From: Shewanella psychrophila
GTDB lineage: Bacteria; Pseudomonadota; Gammaproteobacteria; Enterobacterales; Shewanellaceae
DNA length: 64,000 bases
Direction of reading: 5' to 3'
Assembly (NCBI RefSeq): GCF_002005305.1
Contig: NZ_CP014782.1
Coordinates: 992,001 to 1,056,000 of the forward strand
This document shows, piece after piece, positions 53,243 through 61,935 of this stretch. Each line of letters starts with the position of its first letter. Within the stretch, counting starts at the first letter, position 1. A model generated the notes under the pieces. It was not told the origin of the DNA. It did no database searches and was given only the letters and a program-made list of their open reading frames with translations. Made by a program: the position numbers and the translations under genes.

Positions 53243-53558
53243 TTTTTATTCCTACCTTATATATTTACGCTTATATTAAGAAACCATTCACTTACACATC
53301 AAAGTAATTCATAACCTGTTGATATTTATCAATGTAGAGTAAAAGATCGCCCATGGTAACGTCTCTTTCGGACAGGTAGACACCACCAGGAATTTAATAC
53401 AAACTCATATATAAACACATCTAGATAGCAGGCCTTCTAGAAGAAGCTGAGCCAGTGACATAGGGGATCGGATCGAATAGCAGAATTATGGAGCCTGTGT
53501 TATTTGATGGGATATTTATCCAAAGTATTCTCACACTGGTTCATCGGAATTATGTCCT
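53243..53558. other. Non-coding gap
   Basis: I see no gene in this 316-bp gap. It holds the promoter of the crystallin-like gene on the minus strand and the end of the SnoaL-like gene. No repeat is apparent. Confidence 0.5.
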
Positions 53559-53987
53559 TTAAAACCCATTCGGGTTATCAATCAAATAAACCCATCCCCC
53601 TTGCTGAAATGTCATGACTTCTAGTGCAGTACCACTGATATCGCTATCAGCCAGTTTCCACTGGGAACGAATCAAAGCGATGTTGCCATTGATGTGAATC
53701 GACTTAGATAAGGTCTGCATTTTACTGTCAAAACTTAAATAGGGTTTTAACGCCTTAGCTATTTCTTTATGACCCGTTGCCCTCCTCCCATCCCTATCAA
53801 GAATGAATGTCGCATTTGCTGCAAATAATGTTGTCAGTCCATTAAGATCTTTTGCATCAAAATATTGAGCAAATAGAGAATGAAGCTCATCGGGTGATTG
53901 TGGCTTAGGATATTCGAGAGGAGCATCTGCTTTTGCATTAACAACAAAAAATGACACCAAGAGTAATAATGTTTTTACTAGGTTCAT
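53559..53987 (-). CDS. Exported SnoaL/NTF2-like protein
   Basis: The protein has 142 aa from ATG 53987, which has AAGGAATTAACG upstream and gives a signal peptide (LVKTLLLLVSFFVVNAKA). The mature part has an NTF2-like cone fold pattern (FAQYFDAKDLNGLTTLFAANATFI, GHKEIAKALKPYL, ALEVMTFQQGGWVYLIDNPNGF). Such proteins bind small hydrophobic molecules or act as isomerases. It is divergent from an HxlR regulator, with a strong palindrome between, and is probably its target. Confidence 0.8.
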   Translation of the reverse strand: MNLVKTLLLLVSFFVVNAKADAPLEYPKPQSPDELHSLFAQYFDAKDLNGLTTLFAANATFILDRDGRRATGHKEIAKALKPYLSFDSKMQTLSKSIHINGNIALIRSQWKLADSDISGTALEVMTFQQGGWVYLIDNPNGF

Positions 53988-54073
53988 CGTTAATTCCTTG
54001 ATTGTGTGCGCCATTAAGTAACTATACTTTGGCAATGAAGTTACGATACTCAAGTTAGTTTCTTTTTACTATT

Positions 54074-54109
54074 AGTAACCTAAAAGTAACTAGTTACCTT
54101 TAGGTTACT
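54074..54109. promoter_or_regulatory. 36-bp palindromic operator of the HxlR regulator
   Basis: Arms AGTAACCTAAAAGTAAC and GTTACCTTTAGGTTACT are inverted copies with one mismatched pair. Each half contains GTAAC twice. It lies 75 bp before the HxlR start and 87 bp before the SnoaL-like start, so it can control both. Confidence 0.85.
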
Positions 54110-54183
54110 AAAGAATATAGATCAAGAAAATGATACTTTATGCCGATTAAGATTAGAGATACTACAACCTTGAGGAGAACCAA

Positions 54184-54534
54184 ATGAAACATGTCACGTC
54201 ACCTGAGGGATATTGCAGTGTTGATAAGTATTTATCCTTGATATCAACTAAGTGGACTGCTCACATCATCTACCTACTTGGAAAAAGTGAGCTAATGAGG
54301 TTTGGCCAGATTCAGAAACAACTGGCATTAGTATCCAGTAAAGTACTCAGCTCAAGACTGAAATCATTGGAGGCTGAGCAGTTTATCTGGAGAGAGCAAC
54401 AAGCAACTATTCCTGTGACGGTTAATTATGGTTTAACCGCTAAAGGTAAGGAGTTAGCGGAAATCGTTAGTCTCGTAGTCGATAAGTCAGACACTTGGGA
54501 CGCGAGCATTAATAATGGACAAGACATGGATTAA
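54184..54534 (+). CDS. HxlR-family transcriptional regulator
   Basis: The protein has 116 aa. The HxlR winged helix shows in TKWTAHIIYLLGKSELMRFGQIQKQL and SSKVLSSRLKSLEAEQFIWRE, followed by the wing PVTVNYGLTAKGKEL. One Cys (GYCSVDK) is in the position used by redox- or aldehyde-sensing HxlR proteins. It is divergent from the SnoaL-like gene. Confidence 0.9.
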   Translation: MKHVTSPEGYCSVDKYLSLISTKWTAHIIYLLGKSELMRFGQIQKQLALVSSKVLSSRLKSLEAEQFIWREQQATIPVTVNYGLTAKGKELAEIVSLVVDKSDTWDASINNGQDMD

Positions 54535-54869
54535 CCCCACATAAGATCACACACTTACAAGACAAATGGTGATATTAATGCGTTTTCTTCAATCACATGT
54601 TGGAAGCGTGAGCGCGTCAAATTAATAGGTGTTACAGGCATACCGTAAAAATCATAAGCCTGTCCAGTGACTTGACCTCCTAACCCTTTAAGGATTTGCA
54701 CCGTAGTATCGCGAGCATCACTAGTGAGGGATTCAGTTATATTATTAAATATGTCTTGGAGCGAATGATATGCAAGCTGTTTACCTATACCCAGTCCACG
54801 AAATTTGTCATCAACAACAAATCGTCCCCAATGCCATTGATCATCAATTTCCCAACATGCTACCGCGCC

Positions 54870-56180
54870 GACCCTGTAGCAGATTCTGTGTAACTACCTA
54901 AATTATATATAGTCTGCTATTCGATCTTCAAATTCAATAATAAAACGATTGAGTGCTGGTTTCCAGTTTCTTATCGGCATGGTCCACTTCTTCGAAGCTT
55001 GCATAATCGCCAAGTAAACGACTTTCTTCGCTGAGTCATCATTTGGGAAGAGCTTACGATTCTTGATTGCTTTCCTAATCACACTGTTTAATGACTCGAT
55101 AGCATTAGTTGTATAGATGGCTTTCCGGATGTCTTGAGGGTAATTAAATAGCGTATTAAGATTAGTCCAGTGCCTGTGCCAGGATGCTGAGATACTAGGA
55201 TATTTAGCGTCCCATTGCTCGCCAAAACGTTCCAAATTAAGCAACGCTTCCTCTTCGGTCACTGACTGGTAAATCCTCTTTAAATCAGCTGTCACCGCCT
55301 TGTAATCTTTGTACGGCACAAACTTCATCGAGTTTCGAACCATATGGACGATGCAGAGCTGGATTTGAGTGTTTGGGAACACGGTATTTATGGCATCAGG
55401 AAAACCTTTTAGACCGTCAATGCAGGCGATGAGGATATCTTTGAGTCCACGATTTTGAAGCTCTGTCAGTACATTTAACCAAAACTTAGCGCCCTCGTTC
55501 TCTGCTATCCACATGCCAAGTAACTCTTTATGGCCTTCGAGGTTAACGCCAAGCGCGAGGAAAATAGCTTTGTTGATGACCTTACTGTTCTCCCTGATTT
55601 TAACCACAATACAGTCAAGGTAAACGATAGGATACACGGGTTCTAGCGGACGAGATTGCCATTCGACGACACGCTCAAGGACTGAGTTAGTGACGCGAGA
55701 AATTAGCGTTGGTGATATCTCTGCGCCATACATCTCATCAAAGGTATCGACAATATCTCGTGTCGTCATTCCTTTCGCATAAAGATGTAAAATTTTGTCA
55801 TCCATCGAGGTGAAGCGGCTTTGGTTCTTTTTAACAATCTCAGGCTCAAAGCTACCATTTCGGTCACGGGGAGTGTCTAACTCGAAGCATCCATCTTCGG
55901 TCTTTATTTGTTTGTGGGAGTAGCCATTGCGGTTATTACCAGCCGCGACCTTCTCGTTTTTTTGATAGCCTAAGTGATAATCGAGTTCAGCATTTAATGC
56001 GGCCTCAACAGTGACTTTGGTTAACATAGCCCTGAAGTCATTTAAATCGGCTTCGGTTTTAATGCCTTTAGCGGCTTGTTTAGCGAATGCTTCTAGTTCT
56101 TTTTTATTCATACTCTACCTTCCATTGACCCACATAGGGTACTGATTGAAAGGTAGTTACACAAAATTATTTACAGGCTC
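54870..56180 (-). mobile_element. IS256-family insertion sequence, 1311 bp
   Basis: The ends read GACCCTGTAGCAGATTCTGT (54870 inward) and, inverted, GAGCCTGTAAATAATTTTGT (56180 inward), continuing GTAACTACCT in both. The 8-bp direct repeat ACCGCGCC flanks it at 54862-54869 and 56181-56188. It holds one intact transposase gene and interrupts the MarR-GNAT gene. Confidence 0.96.
54903..56111 (-). CDS. IS256-family transposase
   Basis: The protein has 402 aa. The DDE residues are in YPIVYLDCIVVKIRE, ILIACIDGLKGFPDAI and TTNAIESLNSVIRKA. The family hallmarks LGYQKNEK and WIAENEGAKFWLNVLTEL are present. It is full length and uninterrupted. Confidence 0.97.
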   Translation of the reverse strand: MNKKELEAFAKQAAKGIKTEADLNDFRAMLTKVTVEAALNAELDYHLGYQKNEKVAAGNNRNGYSHKQIKTEDGCFELDTPRDRNGSFEPEIVKKNQSRFTSMDDKILHLYAKGMTTRDIVDTFDEMYGAEISPTLISRVTNSVLERVVEWQSRPLEPVYPIVYLDCIVVKIRENSKVINKAIFLALGVNLEGHKELLGMWIAENEGAKFWLNVLTELQNRGLKDILIACIDGLKGFPDAINTVFPNTQIQLCIVHMVRNSMKFVPYKDYKAVTADLKRIYQSVTEEEALLNLERFGEQWDAKYPSISASWHRHWTNLNTLFNYPQDIRKAIYTTNAIESLNSVIRKAIKNRKLFPNDDSAKKVVYLAIMQASKKWTMPIRNWKPALNRFIIEFEDRIADYI

Positions 56181-56807
56181 ACCGCGCCTAAAACATATTC
56201 ACCAGAACGTGCAGCCCACCAATGACAAGTAATATCTGCAGCTATAGGCACTAAATCTTCAGGTATTCCTTGCTCGCCAGAAAATACATTCGCAATCAGT
56301 GAATTAACTTCATTAAGATAAACAGAGCTAAGCCTTTCAATTTGAATACGTGCCCTATTCCTTTTGGCGTTAACCCTAAAAACATTTAAACGAAGTGTGC
56401 GCAAAGCTGTAATAACACTCTGAAGCTCCTGATCATTAATTCCTTCTAACATGTCATAAAGCTCTGTATTAGCTAAAGAATCTGCTTGTTCTAGACGTAA
56501 TAACCCATCAGAACAAACAGAAAACCAGGTTTGCCTTTTATCAGTATCTTTTTTGTGCGCCGTTACATACTTTTTATCAACAAGGGTTTTTAAGGTTCGG
56601 CTAAGAGAAGCTTTATCGACGTTAAGTTGTAAAGTCAGTTCAGTAAACGGGGTTTGCCCATTTCTACGTAAGTAAGTTAATAAGTGAGCTTGAGTAAGTG
56701 ACAAGCCTGAATTAAGACAGTTTTTATCCATCAAGCCTATCTCTCTAACTAAATAGCGCAGCTCACTGCGGATTGATGTTACCGATGACATTAGCACTCT
56801 TCATAAC

Positions 56808-56852
56808 GTTGATAGTATCAACTACCATACCTGCATTGTTGATAGTGTCAAT
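56808..56852. promoter_or_regulatory. Direct repeat, candidate MarR operator
   Basis: GTTGATAGTATCAAC (56808-56822) and GTTGATAGTGTCAAT (56838-56852) are 30 bp apart and partly palindromic. They lie just upstream of the MarR-GNAT start codon. Confidence 0.65.
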
Positions 56853-56898
56853 CGGTCTAATTTAAAATCAAAAGTACTACTGTGATCTTTTTAAACCA

Positions 56899-57600
56899 TT
56901 AATCAGAGATGATTTGATAAAAAGGTTCTTCGAAAAGTAGATGAGATGAAGTGCCTTCACGATCGCTTCTGTTTTCATTTCGATAAGAAATAAAGTTCCA
57001 AGTGACAGCAGAGACATCTGATTGAGGTTTAACCCCAGATGAAATACCACTTTGACCTAACGTCAACTCTATCTCATCTAAAAAATCTTTCACTTTTTTC
57101 AGATCTTCGGAACTATAACCTAATTCCTTATCGGCTTTTATATAAAGAGTGATCTGTGCTCCAACGGCTACACGAGATTCTGGCGGGCAACGATGTAAGT
57201 CAGTAACTTTCCATTTGTCTATCGGACTATCTTCGGACAATAAAATAGGCAAAATACTGTCAAACCCCTTAGCTAACTGAGATTGTTCTATACTCACATG
57301 GATTTTATCACCTAAATACTCACGAGACTCATCTAGTTTGTTCCCATGAATAAATACATCTCCAAAAGGTGTATTTGAAAGCTTATAACCTGAGAATTGG
57401 TTGTCATAGGGACCTTTTGATAGCTCTTGATAACCATCATGAAAATTAGCATGTTTAAAATTTGATTTAGGCTGAGCATTCGTCTCTTTAAGTAAGTTTG
57501 CCACATCTTCTTTTTTTATCTCTTTAGAAGGTGCCGGAGTAGCTTGCGGAATATTCTGTGGAATAACTAGTGGCGGTAAATTAAGTTTAAATCTAGGCAT
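56899..57600 (-). CDS. Phosphothreonine lyase of the OspF/SpvC/HopAI1 effector family
   Basis: The protein has 233 aa, the usual size. Family motifs, in order: FGDVFIHGNK (79-88), GDKIHVSIEQ (97-106), SEDSPIDKWKVTD (122-134), RVAVGAQITLYIK (143-155), YRNENRSDREG (206-216) and EEPFYQ (224-229). SpvC catalytic residues K104, H106, K136, R148, Y158, R213 and R220 correspond to K99, H101, K131, R143, Y153, R207 and R214. The N-terminus (RFKLNLPPLVIP) resembles the MAPK-docking motif of SpvC and OspF. The family removes phosphate from host MAPK pThr by beta-elimination after type III injection. No secretion genes are in the window. Confidence 0.93.
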   Translation of the reverse strand: MPRFKLNLPPLVIPQNIPQATPAPSKEIKKEDVANLLKETNAQPKSNFKHANFHDGYQELSKGPYDNQFSGYKLSNTPFGDVFIHGNKLDESREYLGDKIHVSIEQSQLAKGFDSILPILLSEDSPIDKWKVTDLHRCPPESRVAVGAQITLYIKADKELGYSSEDLKKVKDFLDEIELTLGQSGISSGVKPQSDVSAVTWNFISYRNENRSDREGTSSHLLFEEPFYQIISD

Positions 57601-57967
57601 AATAAAAAACTCTTAGTGAATTTATATTGGAATACTTTTATGGGAAGATAATAAATCTAAATCCATTATTAACACCCATGCGTTAATATATGCACTAACT
57701 GATTTTATATATGTCAAATTACGTCGATAAACTGTAACTTACATTCATTATATTCATATAATGTCGCCCCATCAGTAGGCAGTGAAATTATATAACTCGG
57801 TAAAACTCTGGATCTGCTGAAGGGTCATATAAAATAATGCTTACATCGAGGGTTTTACATAACTTTAGCTGCCAAGTGAAGATGCCATTTTTCCTGTTGC
57901 ACCGAAAAGTTTTGACAGATGTAGGACAAAAGTTGAAAATCGGCGTTTGTAATTATTGGAGCTGACT
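57601..57967. other. AT-rich non-coding gap
   Basis: This 367-bp gap lies between the divergent phosphothreonine lyase gene and the ribbon-helix-helix gene and must hold the promoters of both. It is AT-rich on the effector side. I see no clear secretion-regulator box. Confidence 0.5.
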
Positions 57968-58249
57968 ATGTGCGAAATATTTTCCAAACAACCCGTCGAC
58001 AATTACCAGTACATTAGCCGTGCAATTCGTATCGATGGCCACGCAACCAGCGTCAAATTAGAAACCAGCTTTTGGCAAATATTAGAAGAGATAGCCACAA
58101 GCCAAGGGATGACGGTGCCGCAATTTATTAGCAAAATTTATAAAGAATCAACTGGTTCTAAGAGTAACCTCACTAATCTGGCATCGATACTTCGCTGCTC
58201 ATGCCTGATATATCTGAGACAACCCGCAGCTGTATTAGCCCAAACTTAG
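57968..58249 (+). CDS. Ribbon-helix-helix domain protein
   Basis: The protein has 93 aa from ATG 57968 (GGAG 8 nt upstream). The central GHATSVKLETSFWQILEEIATSQGMTVPQFISKIY is an RHH_4-type fold: a beta strand followed by two helices. The C-terminal 25 residues carry two Cys (LRCSCLIYLRQP). It could be a small DNA-binding protein. It might regulate neighbours, but this is inference. Confidence 0.75.
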   Translation: MCEIFSKQPVDNYQYISRAIRIDGHATSVKLETSFWQILEEIATSQGMTVPQFISKIYKESTGSKSNLTNLASILRCSCLIYLRQPAAVLAQT

Positions 58250-58376
58250 CCTTCGCTAAACCGACTAACTAAAAAACCGACTAATAGAATCGGTTAAAAG
58301 CCTGCTGTCGTACTCAGGTACTACCGAGAGTAGAGACGGCGAGATTATGCTTAGCTCTCTTTAACGGGAGAAAGTA

Positions 58377-58781
58377 GTGACCACCAATACCAAACTTATT
58401 CACACCATGATCCGAGTCAGTGATCTCGATAACGCTATCGCTTTTTATCGCACGGCTCTCGAGCTTGAAGTGAAAGATCAATTTGTCTTTGACGGATTCA
58501 CCTTAACCTACCTCTATAATCAAGAAACCGCTTTCGAACTCGAACTTACCTTTAACCATGAGGCCTCACCCAGTTACACTCACGGTTCTGGTTACGGGCA
58601 TATTGCGGTGAGTGTTGAGGATATTGAAACCTGTCATCGGCGACTCAAAAGTCAGGGCATACAGGCCAGTGATATTAAACAGCTTCATCATCAAAAACAT
58701 CATTTAGCCACCTTCTTCTTCATCAAAGATCCTGATGGCTACAAGATTGAGTTTCTACAACGCCAAGGTCGATATCTTTAG
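58377..58781 (+). CDS. Glyoxalase I/VOC-family protein
   Basis: The protein has 134 aa from GTG 58377, with GGGAGAAAGTA upstream. Motifs of lactoylglutathione lyase are visible: HTMIRVSDLDNAIAFYRTAL, FELELTFNH, YGHIAVSVEDI and KDPDGYKIEFLQR, supplying His, Glu, His and Glu metal ligands. It probably detoxifies methylglyoxal or a related aldehyde. It is followed after 35 bp by an ABM-domain gene and may be co-transcribed. Confidence 0.88.
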   Translation: MTTNTKLIHTMIRVSDLDNAIAFYRTALELEVKDQFVFDGFTLTYLYNQETAFELELTFNHEASPSYTHGSGYGHIAVSVEDIETCHRRLKSQGIQASDIKQLHHQKHHLATFFFIKDPDGYKIEFLQRQGRYL

Positions 58782-58816
58782 CGCTTACTTTATAAATAAC
58801 CCGAACAGGCCATATT

Positions 58817-59113
58817 ATGATAAATATAACAGCAACATTTCACGCCAAAAAAGGCCAGGAAGCGAGCTTAGAAGTTTTGCTATCTGCCATGCTAACACCG
58901 ACTCGCAATGAGGCGGGGTGTATCAGCTACCGACTATTTAAAGATCAAACTAAGCCCAATATATTTATATTTCAGGAGGAATTTTCAGGCCAGCAAGCAT
59001 TCGACGACCATTGTCAGCAGCCTCACTTCATCACGTTACTGCAACAGCTCGAAGGTCTACTAGAGCAAGAGCCAAAGATCAGTTTTTTAACCCCTATAGA
59101 GAACAAACAATAA
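58817..59113 (+). CDS. Antibiotic biosynthesis monooxygenase (ABM) domain protein
   Basis: The protein has 98 aa, a single ferredoxin-like ABM domain (ITATFHAKKGQEASLEVLLSAML, GCISYRLFKDQTKPNIFIFQEEF, DHCQQPHFITLLQQL). Such proteins (YgiN-like) act as quinol monooxygenases or small-molecule-binding dimers. It is downstream of the glyoxalase gene. Confidence 0.88.
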   Translation: MINITATFHAKKGQEASLEVLLSAMLTPTRNEAGCISYRLFKDQTKPNIFIFQEEFSGQQAFDDHCQQPHFITLLQQLEGLLEQEPKISFLTPIENKQ

Positions 59114-59269
59114 AAACCATTGATAACTTTTACTACTAGTTAAGTTCCTTAGGTTATGGTTTTAATTAATAAGCCTTATAGCATGCATGTCATAAGGCCT
59201 ATTCTTATCATGTGCCATGCAAAGGTTGCACTTTGCTCGTGTTGATAGTGAGAATTATGGCTATTAACA

Positions 59270-61597
59270 TTAAACTCGAATCGCGTTTAATGCACTGATT
59301 GGTTCCCCCAACCAAAATAAACTAATTGGAGTCTCGTTTTTATTTTCAAGATGTAAGTCAGAGAGTTTAGATGCATAACCATAACGAACGTGCTCTGGGG
59401 TTCCCCAAGCAGGGATGGCATGAGTATCAATGGATTTCAGAAGCTCCTGTTTCAAGTTTTTTTCCTGCTCTGCTTTTTGTCCAGGTGCTAGGGTACTATC
59501 TTGCTGTAATTCAATCAAAGCATGTGCAAGTTCGGGCTTTACATTTAGTTGACTCAAGCTAGATAAGGCAGATTCAGTGTCGTGAGTTTTCAATAAATCT
59601 TGAGTGTATTGTGATAAGTCACTCGCAATCCTATCTAAAAATTGCCCCTTATTCATTACTCGCAAATCTATTGTGTCTTGAATAAACTGCTGTGCTGCAG
59701 TCTCAGGTATATTTGGAAAATCATGGACCAGACTAACTCTTAACATCGTCCTGTTATCGGAAGAGTAATTAACCTCACCAGCTGCTATATATTGCGGCAT
59801 AATATTGGTTAACGCCCCTATGGAAGCTTTTACAGTAGCAAGTTGCGGAGAGACGACAACTGATGCGACCTCTGTTTTAACTACATTTTCGACCTGATCT
59901 CGAACGCCAGGTCCTTTAGCATTAGCGAGATCCTGTTGAGCCGTTTGATAATGAGAAAGTGTTTGTTGCAAAATAGCCACATTTCCTTGATAAACAGCCT
60001 TATCATGGGGGGTTAAACTGACCGACTTACTGGTTGCCGCGCTATTAATCTGGTCCTGAATATTGGCTAACTGGTCTTGTAATGTTGAAACATCAACAGA
60101 TGCCAAATTAAGCAGGTCTGTCAGTCCATTGATACGCTCATGCACCTGCTCTAAATAAGTATGCTGTACATTACCAGCCATCTGCGCGACCGAAGCACCC
60201 ACGATGATAACGCCGTTCTCCGATTCGGCTTTTTTAGATTGGATGCCCAGCACTGTATTGTAGGGCTTATCGGAATAAATCTGATCTATATCATAAATGG
60301 GTTCTAAGTCTTCTGAGATAGATGGATCTAATACCGAATGAATAGCACCAGCTCTCTTGCTATCTTGACCCAGTGCATAGACATAAAAGTCAGCCTTCAA
60401 AGTATCCGCTGTTTTCTCTTTGTTATTATGAGAAAAATTAATGTTAATCTTGCCATTCTCATCCGGAGAAATCGAAACCTTATCGACTTTTACCAGACTG
60501 TTTTCAGCAGCCTTTGGTGCATGCTCAAGTTGATTACCATCTAACAGTACTGGAGAGGTTGAGCTAATAAACCACTTAATGTCGGCCCCCAGGCTCTAAT
60601 GCCGATCACTTAGTCACTATTTTGCATACATAATCACCTTTTATTCACTTTCTGAATTAACGGAATTTGTGTAGCAATCATTGACTAACAGCAGAACGAG
60701 TAAGGGCTACAGCCAGATTTAGATTAAATCCCCTGTAGCCCTTATTTTATCAATATTTTTTCTTAACTTACCGGCATTAGCCCCCAGGCTCCCTGCTCTT
60801 TCAACTGCATCAATACCAGCATTTGGACCATGGACAACAACCGTTTTTCCTTTTAATGATGTTCCATTATCTGTTAAGCGCATAAACTCATCTAAATCGA
60901 GTACCTGGCTTTTTATGGCTTCTTTATTCTCCACATTAATATTGCCAAGGCGCTGTTCTGCAGGCGTCAGTGATAATGAATCACCACTTTCAGCCAAAGC
61001 ATTGGTATGTGGCCCTGCACCAATACCTAATATCACTTGCTTAGTAACAAACTCATGGCCTTGCTTAGTACTCACTCTAAACAGGCCATCGTCACCTTTT
61101 TTTACATTAGAGACTTCGTCATTAACTTCTCGAACGCCAAGACTAGCTGCACGGTTAATTTGCGCGGTATTCGCATCTGAAAATTGCTGGCGGTCTGCAT
61201 ATTCCTTACTGTATTTAGGAGCTTTACTACCCCAGGTATCTATCAGCTCATTTTGATGATTGATAAAACCAGAACCTCGTACTTCTTTAGACCAGGGCTC
61301 TGAGCTGCCAATGACCATGGCTCGACCCGTTAATGGTGGTTCATGGGATTGTGCTTGTGTAGAAGACTGTCCTTCATATCGGTCACAAACCTCAGTTAAC
61401 GCATAAGCAATACTGCTTCCACGACCAATGAAGATCACATCCTGCACTTGATTGCTGGATGCCGCTTGCACCTTATCAGAAATTTTTTGAACAGAACTGG
61501 TTTGGTTAACCGTCGATACATTTTGATCACTAGTGTGTGTTGAAATAGTCGTTGGCTGAGCCGCGTTAAGTATCTGCATATTATTCCAGTTATTCAT
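59270..61597 (-). pseudogene. FAD/NAD(P)-binding protein gene split by a MITE
   Basis: Reconstructed by removing the 195-bp insertion plus repeat (60585-60779), the frame gives 710 aa without stops. Residues 1-50 are Ser/Thr/Gln-rich without a signal peptide, as in many type III effectors. A first Rossmann motif VIFIGRGSSIAYAL and a second TVVVHGPNAGIDAVERAGSLGADIKWF are typical of flavin-dependent monooxygenases or reductases. The C-terminal half is helical (TDLLNLASVDVSTLQDQLANI). I do not recognise the family. The insertion falls inside GSLGA-DIKWF. It lies 1.7 kb from the phosphothreonine lyase gene. Confidence 0.88.
60597..60779. mobile_element. IS4-like MITE, 183 bp
   Basis: The ends read TAATGCCGATCACTTAG and, inverted, TAATGCCGGTAAGTTAAG; the first eight bases are perfect and similar to the known IS4 terminus. 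The 12-bp direct repeat GCCCCCAGGCTC flanks it at 60585-60596 and 60780-60791, within the 11-13 bp range of IS4. There is no coding capacity. Inside, AAGGGCTACAG (60702-60712) and CTGTAGCCCTT (60733-60743) form an 11-bp stem followed by a T-rich stretch. Confidence 0.9.
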
Positions 61598-61805
61598 TTA
61601 TTAATTGATTGCTAATTTATACATTTATTAAAAATAAATGGCATAAAAAAAAGACGTTTTTTTTTATGTTCTAATAAATTATTAAAAAACATCATCAGCC
61701 AAAGGCAACAAGCCTGTAGACAAACTAACGAATATGATGGTGATCGGAAGTTAGAATCTCTAATATAGCCACTCTCAATTAAGCCAAACTGTACAAATTA
61801 ACGCA
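61598..61805. other. AT-rich non-coding gap
   Basis: I see no gene between the FAD-type gene start (61597) and the MFS gene. The sequence is AT-rich and ought to contain the promoter of the broken gene. Confidence 0.5.
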
Positions 61806-61841
61806 TAAAAAACCCGCTAACTTCAGAGGAAGATAGCGGGT
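61806..61841 (-). terminator. Terminator of the MFS transporter gene
   Basis: ACCCGCTA (61812-61819) and TAGCGGGT (61834-61841) form the stem; the A-run at 61806-61812 gives the U-run on the minus strand. Confidence 0.8.
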
Positions 61842-61935
61842 GAAAGGTATAGCAACATTTAACATACTTGTCTAAGCAGAATAAAGTAGAACCGCTGCTT
61901 AAACAGCTGTCCTAACGATCAGGAAAGAAACCTAA

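Larger units (their letters stand above)
54555..56797 (-). pseudogene. MarR-GNAT fusion protein gene split by an IS256-family element
   Basis: The start half (56797-56181) encodes a MarR regulator (LTYLRRNGQTPFTELTLQL, VDKASLSRTLKTLVDKKY) followed by the first strands of a GNAT domain. Beyond the element the frame continues (54861-54555) with ACWEIDDQWHWGRF and FRGLGIGKQL, the acetyl-CoA site. Removing the element and one 8-bp target copy gives 924 nt, 307 aa, with no stop or shift. The remaining 5' fragment could still make a 208-aa MarR part. A pair of GTTGATAGT repeats lies upstream. Confidence 0.9.

Noticed and set aside
56171..56797. 208-aa MarR protein as a complete gene
   Set aside because: Its last codons and stop belong to the IS256 terminus. 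The GNAT part continues on the other side of the element.
59270..60400. 376-aa frame as an independent gene
   Set aside because: Its first possible start is TTG, there is no ribosome site, and the open frame extends upstream to the MITE boundary, where it joins the upstream half exactly.
56899..61597. Type III secretion locus
   Set aside because: Only one intact effector homologue and one possible effector-like broken gene are present. There are no apparatus, chaperone or regulator genes in the window.
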